64,000 nt of DNA from an uncultured Pelagibacteraceae bacterium (GCA_902576115.1 CACGUE010000002.1:1-64000); one strand, 5' to 3'. Positions 13,943 to 24,534 are shown, counted from the first letter of the stretch. A program made the numbers and translations. Notes: generated by a model from the letters alone, not told the origin.

Positions 13943-16774
13943 ATGATGATATTAAAAAGCTTTTTTAAAAATCTTAAAAAAGATTTTAATAATAAAAGTT
14001 TTGATGGATTTGAATTTAATTCAAAAAAAATAAAAAAAAATTATATATTTTTTGCAATACAGGGTAGTAAATTTAATGGAAATAATTTCATAAATGATGC
14101 CATTAAAAGAGGAGCCCGAATAATTGTATCAAATAAATTTAAAACTGGAGTCAATAAAGGTGTATTATATATAAAAGTAAGCGATCCTAGATTAGCCTTA
14201 TCAAGTTTTGCAAATAAATATTATAATAAAAAACCAAATAATATAATTGCTGTAACTGGTACAAACGGTAAATCATCTATAGTCAATTTTTATTACCAGA
14301 TATTAAAACTTAATAAAAAAAGAGTAGCCTCAATTGGAACTTTAGGCGTCAAATCGAATGGTGTTAGCTTAAAACTTAACAATACAACTGTTGATGCTAT
14401 TACAATAAATAAAATACTTGCAAATTTAAAGAAAAAAAAAATTGAAAATGTAATTTTAGAAGCATCAAGTCATGGCCTTCATCAAAAAAGATTACATGGT
14501 ATTAAATTTAGCACATCTATATTCACTAATTTAAGCAGAGATCATTTAGATTATCACAAAAATTACAAAAATTATTTTAATTCAAAATTAATTTTATTTA
14601 ATGAGCTGACAAATAAAAATGGAAATTTGATATTTGATAATGATTTAAAATATTCACAAATCTTTAAAAAAATAGCCATAAGAAAAAAATTAAATTTATT
14701 AAATATTGGTACATCAGATAGTCATTTAAAAATTAATTCAATTAAAATTTTAAATAACTACCAACATATAAAGTTTACTTTTCAAAATAAGGAATACCAA
14801 TTTAAAACAAGCCTAATTGGAAAAATACAAATTAAGAATTTGATGATGGCTATTGCAGCAGCAATTAAAAGTAATCTAAAAATTGATGATATTGTTAAAA
14901 AGCTTAAGTATATTAAACCCGCAAAAGGAAGACTCGAGATAATCGGAACAACCAAAGATAAATCAATTTTTATTTTAGACTATGCTCATACTCCAGAGGC
15001 TCTTAAAACAAGTATAGAAAATATTAAAGAACAGTTTGGTTTAAGAAAAATTAATATTGTATTTGGATGTGGCGGTGAAAGAGATAAAAAAAAAAGACCA
15101 ATAATGGGCAAAATTGCTAATAAACTATGTAATTATATTTATCTTACAGACGATAATCCTAGAAGTGAAAATCCAGAAAATATCAGAGCAAGTATTAAGA
15201 AATCAATTTTACCATCTAAAATGATTGAAATACCATCAAGAAAATTAGCAATAAAAAAAGCAATTTTAAATAGTAAGTCTGATGAGGTTTTAATTATTGC
15301 GGGAAAGGGACATGAAAACACACAAGAATATATTAAAAAAAATAAATTTTCTGACAAAGATAATATAAAAAAATCAATAATTTTAAAAAATAGAATTTTA
15401 TCAAATGATTGGAAATTAAATATACTTAGAGAAATTATAAATAACAAAAAATTAGATAGAATAAAAAATTTAAAAATTAGCACTAATTCGAAAGAACAAA
15501 ATAAAGGTAAAATTTTCCTTGGAATTAAGGGGAAATCTTTTAATGGAAATGATTTTGCAGACGAAGCTCTAAAAAATGGAGCAAAGTTAGCAATACTTCA
15601 AAATAACAAAAATGATAGTAAAAAAAAGATTAATGTTAAAAGTACTCTAGAATTATTAATTAAATTTTCACAAAAGATAAGAATTTCTTCAAATGCATCT
15701 CAAGTTGCAATTACAGGATCTTCAGGCAAAACTTCGCTGAAAGAATTATTAGGACAATGTCTTAAAAAAAATTATTCCACAATATTTTCAAAAAATTCAT
15801 TCAATAATAAATTTGGTTTACCGATTTCATTAATAAATTTAAATAAGGATACGACTTATGGAATATTTGAAATTGGAATGGATAAAAAGGGAGAAATAGA
15901 CTATTTATCAAAAATAATTAAACCAGACGTTGGAGTTATTACAAATATTAGTTATGCGCACGCCAAAAATTTTAAATCTTTATCGGATATAGCTAGAGCC
16001 AAATCAGAGATTATTTTCAACATAAGAAAAAATGGCACAATTGTATTGAATAAAGATGATAAATTTTTTGATTTTTTTTCAAATTTAGCGAACAAAAATA
16101 ATTTAAATATCATTTCTTTTGGTAAACATAAAAATTCTAATATTAGATTATCTAAATTAAAAAAATCTACGAAATCTTATATCATTTACGTTGACGTAGC
16201 TTCTAAAACTTTTAATTTTAAAATTAATAATAATTTATTACCTTATTTGGATAATATATTGGCTTCCATAGCAGTTTGTAAAAGTTTAAATATCATTGAT
16301 AAAATAAAAAGTAACTTTTTTTCCAATTATAAAATACCAAGTGGTAGAGGAAATATCAAAAAATTCAATGTTGGCTCTAAAACAGTTAATATAATAGATG
16401 AAAGTTATAACTCAAATCCATTATCTCTTAATTTCTCAATTAAGAAATTTGATAATTTAACAGTAAATCCAAATAAAAAATTTATGCTACTAGGTGACAT
16501 GTTAGAATTAGGAAAATTTTCAAAAAAACTTCATATTGAAGCTGCAAAAGATATCAATAAGGTAAAGTTCAAAAAGCTGTTTGTTTATGGGAATTATATC
16601 ACAGAAACATTTAACAAAATTAGAACACAAAAAAGAGGAAAAATACTTAAATCAACTAGTGAAATTTTTAATATAATTAAAAATGATTTAAATAATGGTG
16701 ATTTTTTAATGATAAAGGGCTCAAATTCTACAGGACTAAATCAATTAACCAAACAAATTGGATCAAAATCTTAA
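13943..16774 (+). CDS. murEF: Fused MurE-MurF ligase (UDP-MurNAc-tripeptide and -pentapeptide synthesis)
   Basis: A 943-residue protein holding two Mur ligases in one frame. Residues 1 to about 485 are MurE: P-loop GTNGKSS at 106-112, HDYH-type region SRDHLDYH, and D404-NPR407, the motif associated with meso-diaminopimelate addition, then IAGKGHE. From about 485 a second N-terminal Mur fold begins (KISTNSKEQNKGKIFLGIKG). The MurF P-loop GSSGKTS lies at 592-598, with SYNSNP and LLGDMLELG later. One polypeptide would add DAP and then D-Ala-D-Ala. The stop overlaps mraY by one base (TAATG). No stop or frameshift separates the halves. Confidence 0.93.
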   Translation: MMILKSFFKNLKKDFNNKSFDGFEFNSKKIKKNYIFFAIQGSKFNGNNFINDAIKRGARIIVSNKFKTGVNKGVLYIKVSDPRLALSSFANKYYNKKPNNIIAVTGTNGKSSIVNFYYQILKLNKKRVASIGTLGVKSNGVSLKLNNTTVDAITINKILANLKKKKIENVILEASSHGLHQKRLHGIKFSTSIFTNLSRDHLDYHKNYKNYFNSKLILFNELTNKNGNLIFDNDLKYSQIFKKIAIRKKLNLLNIGTSDSHLKINSIKILNNYQHIKFTFQNKEYQFKTSLIGKIQIKNLMMAIAAAIKSNLKIDDIVKKLKYIKPAKGRLEIIGTTKDKSIFILDYAHTPEALKTSIENIKEQFGLRKINIVFGCGGERDKKKRPIMGKIANKLCNYIYLTDDNPRSENPENIRASIKKSILPSKMIEIPSRKLAIKKAILNSKSDEVLIIAGKGHENTQEYIKKNKFSDKDNIKKSIILKNRILSNDWKLNILREIINNKKLDRIKNLKISTNSKEQNKGKIFLGIKGKSFNGNDFADEALKNGAKLAILQNNKNDSKKKINVKSTLELLIKFSQKIRISSNASQVAITGSSGKTSLKELLGQCLKKNYSTIFSKNSFNNKFGLPISLINLNKDTTYGIFEIGMDKKGEIDYLSKIIKPDVGVITNISYAHAKNFKSLSDIARAKSEIIFNIRKNGTIVLNKDDKFFDFFSNLANKNNLNIISFGKHKNSNIRLSKLKKSTKSYIIYVDVASKTFNFKINNNLLPYLDNILASIAVCKSLNIIDKIKSNFFSNYKIPSGRGNIKKFNVGSKTVNIIDESYNSNPLSLNFSIKKFDNLTVNPNKKFMLLGDMLELGKFSKKLHIEAAKDINKVKFKKLFVYGNYITETFNKIRTQKRGKILKSTSEIFNIIKNDLNNGDFLMIKGSNSTGLNQLTKQIGSKS

Positions 16775-17859
16775 TGTTGTTTGAACTTTTTTCAATACTA
16801 GTAGATCAATTTAGTTTTTTGAATGTTTTTAAATATTTAACAGTAAGAACCGGTCTTTCTATGTTTACAGCTATGGTTGTTGTTTTTTTAGTTGGAAACC
16901 CATTAATTAATTTTTTTTCTTCAAAACAGATTCATAATCCAATCAGAGAAGATGGACCTAGCGATCATATAATTAGAAAAATTGGAACACCTACAATGGG
17001 AGGACTAATAATATTACTAGGTGTTTTTTCAGGAGTATTGCTATGGGGTGACTTATCAAATCCTTACAATTGGTTTTTAATATTTATTGCAGCTTCTTTT
17101 GGATTATTGGGAGCTTATGACGATTATAAAAAAATAAAGTTAAAAAGTTCAAATGGACTTTCTTCTAAACTAAAGTTCTCTCTACAAATTATTTTAGCTT
17201 TGATTGGTATATTTATACTTTATATCACAAGTAATTCTGATCAAATATACAATCTATATTTTCCTTTTTTCAAAAACTTAGTTATCAATCTTGGCTGGTT
17301 TTTTATACCTTTTTATATGTTCATATTAGTTGGAGCTTCAAATGCTGTTAATTTAACAGATGGTTTAGATGGATTAGCAACAGTTCCTGTTATGTTAGTT
17401 GCCGCTTGTTTTGCATTTATTAGTTACGTCTCTGGTAACATAATTTTTTCTGATTATCTTCAGATAGCTTATATAGAGGGTGTAGGAGAAGCTTCGATTT
17501 TTTGTGGATCAATAATCGGGGCTTGTTTAGGTTTTTTATGGTTTAATGCACCACCGGCAAAAATTTTTATGGGAGACACTGGATCTTTATCATTAGGTGG
17601 TTCACTGGGAGCGGTTGGTATAATAACTAAGCACGAAATTGTGTTAGCAATAACAGGCGGGTTGTTTGTTTTAGAGGCTGTTTCTGTAATAGTTCAAGTT
17701 ATTTCCTATAAATTAACAGGTAAAAGAATATTTAAAATGGCTCCAATACACCATCATTTTGAAAAAAAAGGATGGCCAGAGTCAACGGTTGTAATTAGAT
17801 TTTGGATAATTTCTATTATTCTAGCGATGATTGGATTAGCAACTTTAAAACTTAGATAA
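16774..17859 (+). CDS. mraY: Phospho-MurNAc-pentapeptide transferase MraY
   Basis: A 361-residue polytopic membrane enzyme with about ten helices. Signatures are GTPTMGG, AYDDYKKIK (metal-binding aspartates), NLTDGLDGLA, FNAPPAKIFMGDTGSLSLGG and MAPIHHHFEKKGW. It transfers phospho-MurNAc-pentapeptide to undecaprenyl phosphate, making lipid I at the inner membrane. Start and stop each overlap a neighbour by one base (TAATG on both sides). Confidence 0.97.
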   Translation: MLFELFSILVDQFSFLNVFKYLTVRTGLSMFTAMVVVFLVGNPLINFFSSKQIHNPIREDGPSDHIIRKIGTPTMGGLIILLGVFSGVLLWGDLSNPYNWFLIFIAASFGLLGAYDDYKKIKLKSSNGLSSKLKFSLQIILALIGIFILYITSNSDQIYNLYFPFFKNLVINLGWFFIPFYMFILVGASNAVNLTDGLDGLATVPVMLVAACFAFISYVSGNIIFSDYLQIAYIEGVGEASIFCGSIIGACLGFLWFNAPPAKIFMGDTGSLSLGGSLGAVGIITKHEIVLAITGGLFVLEAVSVIVQVISYKLTGKRIFKMAPIHHHFEKKGWPESTVVIRFWIISIILAMIGLATLKLR

Positions 17860-19148
17860 TGAAATTAAAAAATGAAAAGTTAAGTAAAAATTTTTTAATT
17901 TATGGTTTTGGAAAATCTGGAATTTCATCATTAAAATATTTAAAGAAGAAAAATAGATGTTTTATTTTCGATGATGATAAGAAAAAAATTAAAAATAAAT
18001 ATAAAAAATTTTTTATTTCTAAATCAAAATTATTAAATAATAATTTTGATTACATAGTTATAAGCCCCGGTATTAATATAAATAGATGCCATTTATCAAA
18101 TTATTTAAAAAAGAATCAAAAAAAAGTTATTACTGATTTTGATATTTTTTATAAATTTAACCCCGAAGTTTTAACAATTACGATTACTGGTACGAACGGA
18201 AAGTCAACCACAAGTAAGTTGCTTTATGATATTTTAAAGAAACACCATTATGATACTAGGCTAACTGGAAATATTGGAAATCCTATCTTAGAGGAAAAAA
18301 GAGTTACCAAAAATTCTATCTTTGTTATTGAGGCTTCTTCTTATCAGCTAGCTTATAGTAAATATTTCAAATCAAAATTTTCTATAATCATTAATATTTC
18401 CCCAGATCATTTAGAAAGGCATAATACTATGAAAAATTATGTATTATCAAAATTAAAATGTGTAATAAGACAAAACGAAAATGATGTAGCAATAATAACA
18501 AACACTAATTTATTGAAAGACTTATTAAGAACTAAAAATATAAAATCCAAAATAATATATGTAAGTAAAAATAAGTATGCATATTTAAAAAATAAATTAA
18601 GTAATGATAATTTTAAAAATTCAACTAATTTTCAAAATTTGAATTTTTTATTTGAGCTATCAAAACATATGAAACTTAATTTAAAAACTGTAATAAAAAC
18701 TATTAATAAATTTAAACCTTTGAAATTTAGACAGGAAGTGATCCATCAATCAAAATATTTAAAAATAATAAACGACTCTAAGTCAACTACATTATCTTCT
18801 ACTGTTCCATTTTTAGAGTCTAATGAAAAAATTATATGGATCTTGGGAGGATTATTTAAAAAGGGTGACAAGTTTAATTTAAATAAAAAGTATTTTAAAA
18901 ATTTAGAAGCATATATTTACGGAAAAGATAGACAAGTTTTTCTCAAACTATTTAAAAGTAAAATTAAAGCTAATCTATCAAAGGATCTTAAAAATGCTCT
19001 TAAATTAATTCCAAACCTTAAGGATTTAAAAACAAAAGTTACAGTTTTATTTAGCCCATCAGCCGCTTCATTTGATCAATACAAAAATTTTGAAGAAAGA
19101 GGTAGACAATTCAATATGTTAATTAAAAGATATTTACCAATTGAATGA
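17859..19148 (+). CDS. murD: UDP-MurNAc-L-alanine:D-glutamate ligase MurD
   Basis: A 429-residue Mur ligase. The N-terminal Rossmann-like part (IYGFGKSGISSLKYL) binds the UDP-sugar, the central ATPase domain has ITGTNGKSTTSKLL, EASSYQL and ISPDHLERH, and the C-terminal domain has FRQEVIHQSKYLKIINDSKST and FSPSAASFDQY. The enzyme adds D-Glu to UDP-MurNAc-L-Ala in the cytoplasm. The protein is lysine-rich and somewhat shorter than the E. coli enzyme. The ftsW start codon overlaps its stop (ATGA). Confidence 0.95.
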   Translation: MKLKNEKLSKNFLIYGFGKSGISSLKYLKKKNRCFIFDDDKKKIKNKYKKFFISKSKLLNNNFDYIVISPGININRCHLSNYLKKNQKKVITDFDIFYKFNPEVLTITITGTNGKSTTSKLLYDILKKHHYDTRLTGNIGNPILEEKRVTKNSIFVIEASSYQLAYSKYFKSKFSIIINISPDHLERHNTMKNYVLSKLKCVIRQNENDVAIITNTNLLKDLLRTKNIKSKIIYVSKNKYAYLKNKLSNDNFKNSTNFQNLNFLFELSKHMKLNLKTVIKTINKFKPLKFRQEVIHQSKYLKIINDSKSTTLSSTVPFLESNEKIIWILGGLFKKGDKFNLNKKYFKNLEAYIYGKDRQVFLKLFKSKIKANLSKDLKNALKLIPNLKDLKTKVTVLFSPSAASFDQYKNFEERGRQFNMLIKRYLPIE

Positions 19149-20254
19149 ATAAATATTTTGATACATTTTATGATTGGTGGAAAAACATCGATAAAACAAT
19201 TTTTTTGATAATAAGTCTATTATTTTCACTAGGATTGTTCTTCTCTTTAGTTTCAACTTCAATAATTGCATCAGATAAATTAAACACAAACTCTTACTAT
19301 TTTTTTTTAAAACATTTAATTTTTGTTTTAATAGGAATATTTTTAATTTTATTTTTATCTCTACTAAATCAAAAAATTTTAATTAGGTTATCAGTCGTAT
19401 TATTTGTAATCACATTTATAAGTTTATTTTTAGTTCCCTTAATAGGAGTGGAGGTCAAAGGGTCAAAGAGATGGTTAGATATTGGCTCATTACCTAGGTT
19501 TCAACCTATTGAAACTTTAAAACCTTTTTTTGTTATTGTTATTTCACTAATAATTTCATTAGAAAAAAAAAACCTTTATATAAAATATCTCTTAAGTTCA
19601 GTCATTTTAGTGCCAATTATAATTTTACTTTTATCTCAACCAGACTTAGGACAAACATTATTAATAATATCTGTTTGGCTTGCCATTATTTTTGTTTCAG
19701 GAATAAATTTATTACTTTTCACAATTTCATTATTAGCTGTGGGTTCATTAACTCTATTTTTAGTCTTTTTGGTACCAAAGTTTGAATACATAAGAATAAG
19801 ATTAATGTCATTTTTAGATAATTCTAGCGGTAATAATTACCAGGCTGATAAAGCAAGCGATGCAATATCTAGCGGAAGTTTTTTTGGAAAAGGAATAGGT
19901 GAAGGAACTTTAAATTCAAGAATACCAGAAGCACATACAGATTATATAATTTCTGTAATTGCAGAAGAATTTGGAGTAATTATCTTAATAGGTATAATAT
20001 TAATTTATTTAATATTATCTTATAGAGTTTTAAAAAAAATAAATTTTACAAAAAATAATAATTTTAAACTTATATTAGTTGGAAGTATTTCAATAATACT
20101 ATTGCAAACTTTTATTCATATTGGTGTAAATATAAGAATGCTTCCTACCACAGGCATGACTATGCCATTTATTAGTTATGGTGGTTCTTCAATAGTTGGA
20201 ACATCGATTTTAACTGGAATAATATTAAATTTGACGAAGAGAAAATTAAATTAG
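19145..20254 (+). CDS. ftsW: Septal peptidoglycan glycosyltransferase FtsW
   Basis: A 369-residue SEDS-family membrane protein with about ten helices. Recognisable segments are GSKRWLDIGSLPRFQPIETLKPFFVI, LSQPDLGQTLLI, YQADKASDAISSGSFFGKGIGEG and, near the C terminus, HIGVNIRMLPTTGMTMPFISYGGSS. It polymerises glycan strands from lipid II at the septum with FtsI. An ATGA junction joins it to murD, and it is followed by murG, the enzyme that makes its substrate. Confidence 0.95.
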   Translation: MNKYFDTFYDWWKNIDKTIFLIISLLFSLGLFFSLVSTSIIASDKLNTNSYYFFLKHLIFVLIGIFLILFLSLLNQKILIRLSVVLFVITFISLFLVPLIGVEVKGSKRWLDIGSLPRFQPIETLKPFFVIVISLIISLEKKNLYIKYLLSSVILVPIIILLLSQPDLGQTLLIISVWLAIIFVSGINLLLFTISLLAVGSLTLFLVFLVPKFEYIRIRLMSFLDNSSGNNYQADKASDAISSGSFFGKGIGEGTLNSRIPEAHTDYIISVIAEEFGVIILIGIILIYLILSYRVLKKINFTKNNNFKLILVGSISIILLQTFIHIGVNIRMLPTTGMTMPFISYGGSSIVGTSILTGIILNLTKRKLN

Positions 20255-20255
20255 T

Positions 20256-21332
20256 ATGAAAAATATACTTATAGTAACAGGTGGTTCTGGTGGCCATGTA
20301 GTACCATCTACCTCTTTGTTTGAACATTTGAAAAATAAATTTTCTGTAAAAATGGTATCTGATTTGAGAGGAAGCAAATACATAAATACTGAAAAATTTA
20401 AATATGAATTAATAGATGTACCTAATTTATTTTTAAAACCTTATTTACTTCCAATAAATATTTTTAAATATTTTCTAAACATTTTTCAATCTATTAGATT
20501 TTTAAAAAATAATAAGATAAATATTGTGATTAGTACTGGTGGGTACATGACATTTCCATTTTGCTTAGCTGCATTTATATTACAAAAAAAAATTTTCTTG
20601 TTTGAGCCTAATAGTGTTTTAGGTAGATCTAACCGCTTTGCTCTGAAATTTTCAACAAAAATAATTTGTTACGATGAAAATTTAAGAAACTTCCCAATAA
20701 AATACAATTCTAAAAAAGTTATAGTCAAACCTATTTTAAAAAAAGAAATATATAACATAGAAAAAAATATAATTAATTTAAAAAAAGAAATAAAAAAAAT
20801 TCTTATTATCGGTGGAAGTCAGGGCGCATCATTTTTTGACGAAAATATTACTGAATTAATTATCGAAATCTCAAAAAAACGAAATTTCGAAGTTATACAA
20901 CAAATATCAAATATTAATAATCTATCTTCAATAAAAACTAAATATGACAAATCAAATATAAACTACAAATTTATTGAATTTACCAATGATAGTCATGAAC
21001 TCTACAACAGTATAGATCTAGCAATTACCAGAGGAGGCGCAAGTACATTAAGTGAACTTTCATTCTTAAATATACCGTTTATTTCAATACCCCTCCCATC
21101 CGCAAGAGATAATCACCAATTCTATAATTCAGAATTTTACTATAAAAAAAATTGTTGTTGGTTAATAAAACAAAAGGAATTCGAATTTAAAAAATTTTCA
21201 AAGATGATATTTGAAATATTTAACGATTATAAAAATTATAACGAAAAATTAAAAAATCTCGAAGAAATTACTAAAAAAAATACTTGGAATAATATAAACA
21301 ATAAGATTATAGAAATTGTAGATGAAAATTAA
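20256..21332 (+). CDS. murG: UDP-GlcNAc:lipid I GlcNAc transferase MurG
   Basis: A 358-residue GT28 enzyme. It has the first glycine-rich loop TGGSGGHVVPS near the N terminus, STGGYMTFPFCLAA, the second loop IIGGSQGASFFDE and the donor-site AITRGGASTLSELSFLNIPFISIPLP with DNHQFYN. It makes lipid II at the inner face of the cytoplasmic membrane. The gene starts 2 bases after ftsW and overlaps murC by 11 bases. Confidence 0.96.
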   Translation: MKNILIVTGGSGGHVVPSTSLFEHLKNKFSVKMVSDLRGSKYINTEKFKYELIDVPNLFLKPYLLPINIFKYFLNIFQSIRFLKNNKINIVISTGGYMTFPFCLAAFILQKKIFLFEPNSVLGRSNRFALKFSTKIICYDENLRNFPIKYNSKKVIVKPILKKEIYNIEKNIINLKKEIKKILIIGGSQGASFFDENITELIIEISKKRNFEVIQQISNINNLSSIKTKYDKSNINYKFIEFTNDSHELYNSIDLAITRGGASTLSELSFLNIPFISIPLPSARDNHQFYNSEFYYKKNCCWLIKQKEFEFKKFSKMIFEIFNDYKNYNEKLKNLEEITKKNTWNNINNKIIEIVDEN

Positions 21333-22704
21333 TATTGGAAAAACTGAACTAATTCATTTTGTTGGAATTGGTGGTATTGGTATGAGTGGCTTAGCATTAA
21401 TAATGGATAGTTTAGGCTTTAAAATACAAGGAAGTGATAAATCAGATAATAAAAATCTTAATTTACTAAGAAAAAGAAAAATTCCAATTTATTTAAATCA
21501 TAATAAGCAAAATATAAAAAATTGTACTGTATTAGTAGTTTCATCTGCAATAAAAAAATCAAATCCAGAATATAGGCATGCTAAAAAATTGAACTTACCG
21601 ATATATAAAAGAGGAGAATTGTTAGGTCATATAGTTTCTTTAATGAAAAATATTGTTGTGACAGGATCACACGGCAAAACAACAACAACATCAATTTTGT
21701 CAAACATTATGAACTACGCAAAATTAGACCCGACAATAATTAACGGAGGTGTTTTGAATTCAATAGGAAGTTCGGCAAAATTAGGAAAAAGCGACTGGAG
21801 TTTAGTTGAATCAGATGAGTCGGATGGAAGTTTTCTTCAAATACCTTTTAATTATTCAATAATAACTAACATTGACAATGAACACTTGGATTATTACAGA
21901 ACTATGAAAAATTTAAGAAATAAATTCATAGAATTTATTGATAAAACACCATCTTTCGGAAAGGCTTTTCTGTGTTTAGATGACAAAAATGTAAAAAATA
22001 TTTTACCAAAAATTAAAAATAACAATTACTATACTTTTGGCTTAAATAAGAAATCAAATTTTCATATTTTCAATATAATTCAGAATAAAGATTATTCAAA
22101 ATTTAATATTAAAATAAAAATACCGGGCAAAACAAAAATTATAAAAAATATTTCAATACCTTTGTTGGGTTTGCATAATATAAAAAATGCAACATCTGCA
22201 TTGGCAGTAGCTTTTTCAATTGGTGTATCAGATAAAATAATTAAATTAGGTCTCAAAAACTTTAATGGAGTCCAGAGAAGATTTAATTTCTTATTTGAAA
22301 TTAATAAAGTGCCATTTTTCGATGACTACGCTCACCATCCAACTGAAATTTCATCAGTGTTAGATGGTGTCAGTAAAGTATATAATAAAGAAGAAATAGT
22401 TTGTATTTTTCAACCGCATAGAATTTCAAGAGTAAAAAATTTAAAAATTGAATTTTCTAAATGCTTTAAAAATGCAAACACAGTTTTACTTTGTCCAATT
22501 TATAAAGCTAGTGAAACTATAAGATTAGGATTCTCATACACTTCATTTGCAAAATTAATTGCAAAAAATTCTAAAGTTAATCTGATAATGCTTAAAAATG
22601 AAATAGATTTAAAAAAAATTACTAAAAATATTGCATTCGGAAATAAAATTTTTATTGCCATGGGTGCAGGATCTATAACAAATTGGGTAAGAAATCTTAA
22701 TTGA
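21322..22704 (+). CDS. murC: UDP-MurNAc:L-alanine ligase MurC
   Basis: A 460-residue Mur ligase with IHFVGIGGIGMSGLA (UDP-sugar site), the P-loop VTGSHGKTTTTS, VESDESDGSFL, NIDNEHLDYY, GVQRRF and DDYAHHPTEI. It adds L-Ala to UDP-MurNAc, the first step of stem-peptide assembly. The start overlaps murG by 11 bases and murB follows after 1 base, keeping the coupled order of this operon. Confidence 0.96.
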   Translation: MKINIGKTELIHFVGIGGIGMSGLALIMDSLGFKIQGSDKSDNKNLNLLRKRKIPIYLNHNKQNIKNCTVLVVSSAIKKSNPEYRHAKKLNLPIYKRGELLGHIVSLMKNIVVTGSHGKTTTTSILSNIMNYAKLDPTIINGGVLNSIGSSAKLGKSDWSLVESDESDGSFLQIPFNYSIITNIDNEHLDYYRTMKNLRNKFIEFIDKTPSFGKAFLCLDDKNVKNILPKIKNNNYYTFGLNKKSNFHIFNIIQNKDYSKFNIKIKIPGKTKIIKNISIPLLGLHNIKNATSALAVAFSIGVSDKIIKLGLKNFNGVQRRFNFLFEINKVPFFDDYAHHPTEISSVLDGVSKVYNKEEIVCIFQPHRISRVKNLKIEFSKCFKNANTVLLCPIYKASETIRLGFSYTSFAKLIAKNSKVNLIMLKNEIDLKKITKNIAFGNKIFIAMGAGSITNWVRNLN

Positions 22705-22705
22705 C

Positions 22706-23614
22706 ATGGAATTAAAAGATATTGAAGATTTTAAAAATAAATATAATGCAGATCTATTTTTTAATACTGATATCAAAAAACTTAATTGGTTTAATATAGG
22801 GGGTAAATCAAAAATTTTTTTTAAACCAAAAAATCTTATAGAATTAAAGGAATTCCTAAAACTGTATAATAATAGAGGAAAAATGTTTATATTAGGAATG
22901 GGTTCAAATGTGTTATTTAAAGATAATACTTATGAAGGAGTCATAATCAAACTTAGCAACAACTTTAGTACATTATCAAAATTAAAACCAGACACAATAA
23001 TAGCGGGCTCAGCTTGCCCACAAAAAAAACTTTCAGAATTTGCACTAGAGAATGGAATAAGTGGTTTTGAATTTATGTACTGTATTCCTGGTTCGGTTGG
23101 AGGTGGCATTCAAATGAATTCTGGCTGCTTTGGAAAAGAGTTTAAAGACAAATTAATTTCTTTGCAATGTATTGATACAAAGGGAAATATAAAAGTTATC
23201 CCATCTAACAAAATTAAATTTCAATATAGAAAAATAGAATTAAATGAAAATTTAATTTTTTTGAGTGCTACATTTAAAGGTGATTTATTAAATAAAAATA
23301 AAATAAAAAATTTGATGGAAGAATTGGCGATAAAAAAAAATAATTCCCAACCTTCAAAAATCAAGACTGGGGGAAGTACTTTTAAAAATCCAATCGATCA
23401 AACAACAAAAAAAGCTTGGGAACTCATAAAAGAATCAGTTCCGGACAACATAAATTTTGGAGATGCAGGTATATCAAAAAAACACTCAAATTTTTTTATT
23501 AATAAAAATAATGCATCATTTGATGAAATGAATGCATTAATCAACTTTGTAAAAAAAAATGTAAAAGATAAAACCGGCATTAATATTAATTTAGAAATTA
23601 AAATTATAGAATAG
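22706..23614 (+). CDS. murB: UDP-N-acetylenolpyruvoylglucosamine reductase MurB
   Basis: A 302-residue FAD-dependent reductase of the short, type II form. FNIGGKSK, LGMGSNVLFKD, FMYCIPGSVGGGIQMNSGCFGKE, YRKIEL and GGSTFKNP with AWELI match MurB. It reduces enolpyruvyl-UDP-GlcNAc to UDP-MurNAc, upstream of MurC in the pathway. The stop overlaps the ddl GTG start by one base. Confidence 0.95.
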   Translation: MELKDIEDFKNKYNADLFFNTDIKKLNWFNIGGKSKIFFKPKNLIELKEFLKLYNNRGKMFILGMGSNVLFKDNTYEGVIIKLSNNFSTLSKLKPDTIIAGSACPQKKLSEFALENGISGFEFMYCIPGSVGGGIQMNSGCFGKEFKDKLISLQCIDTKGNIKVIPSNKIKFQYRKIELNENLIFLSATFKGDLLNKNKIKNLMEELAIKKNNSQPSKIKTGGSTFKNPIDQTTKKAWELIKESVPDNINFGDAGISKKHSNFFINKNNASFDEMNALINFVKKNVKDKTGININLEIKIIE

Positions 23615-24534
23615 TGAAAAAAATTTTAATTTTAGCAGGTGGATATTCTAAAGAAAAAGAAATTAGCTTAAAAACTGCGAAAAGTGTTTTTTTTGAATTA
23701 AACAAGGATAAAAATTACAATATCAAAGTTGTAAATCCTGACGGACAATTTGTAAAATTATTGAGAAAGTTTAAGCCAAACATCGTATTAAATCTGCTAC
23801 ATGGAAGATATGGAGAAGATGGTTATATCCAAGCAATTTTAGAGTCAGAAAAAGTGAAATATACTCATTCAGGTGTACTATCATCTTCTCTAGCAATAGA
23901 TAAAGAGTTGTCAAAAAAAATTTTTCTAAAAAATAATATTTTGACGCCCAAATATCTCAAGTTCTCTTACAGAAATTATAAAAACAAACTAAAATTAATA
24001 AAAAATTTAAAAAAAAAATTAGGATTTCCTTTAGTGGTCAAACCTATTAATGAAGGTTCCAGTGTAAATGTTTTTATATGTAACAAAAATAATATTTTGA
24101 AAATACTGGAAAAATTAAATGAATATGGTGAACTTTTGTTAGAAAAATACATACCTGGAAGAGAAATACAAGTTGCAATCTTAGCGGACAAGGTTCTTGG
24201 AGCAATTGAGCTTAAGCCACAAAGAAAATTTTATGACTATGAAGCTAAATATAATCCAAAAGCTAAAACAGAACATATAATTCCAGTTGAAATGTCAAAA
24301 AACAAATATAAAGAAGTAACAAGAATTGCTTTAAAAGCACACAAGATTTTAAATTGTAGAGGTGTCTCACGTTCAGATTTTAGATATTATAAAAACTCTT
24401 TTTATTTGCTAGAAACCAATACACAACCGGGAATGACATCGCTCTCATTAGTACCCGAAATAGCAAAATTTAATAACATTACTTTCAAAAATTTGATAAA
24501 AAAAATTTTGAAAGATGCTTCAATTAATAAATAA
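23614..24534 (+). CDS. ddl: D-alanine-D-alanine ligase
   Basis: A 306-residue ATP-grasp enzyme with a GTG start. The sequence ILAGGYSKEKEISLKTA, LLHGRYGEDGYIQAILE, FPLVVKPINEGSSVNVF, LLEKYIPGREIQVAIL and the metal-site LLETNTQPGMT is diagnostic. It makes the D-Ala-D-Ala dipeptide used by MurF, present as a fusion upstream. ftsQ starts 20 bases inside its 3' end. Confidence 0.95.
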   Translation: MKKILILAGGYSKEKEISLKTAKSVFFELNKDKNYNIKVVNPDGQFVKLLRKFKPNIVLNLLHGRYGEDGYIQAILESEKVKYTHSGVLSSSLAIDKELSKKIFLKNNILTPKYLKFSYRNYKNKLKLIKNLKKKLGFPLVVKPINEGSSVNVFICNKNNILKILEKLNEYGELLLEKYIPGREIQVAILADKVLGAIELKPQRKFYDYEAKYNPKAKTEHIIPVEMSKNKYKEVTRIALKAHKILNCRGVSRSDFRYYKNSFYLLETNTQPGMTSLSLVPEIAKFNNITFKNLIKKILKDASINK

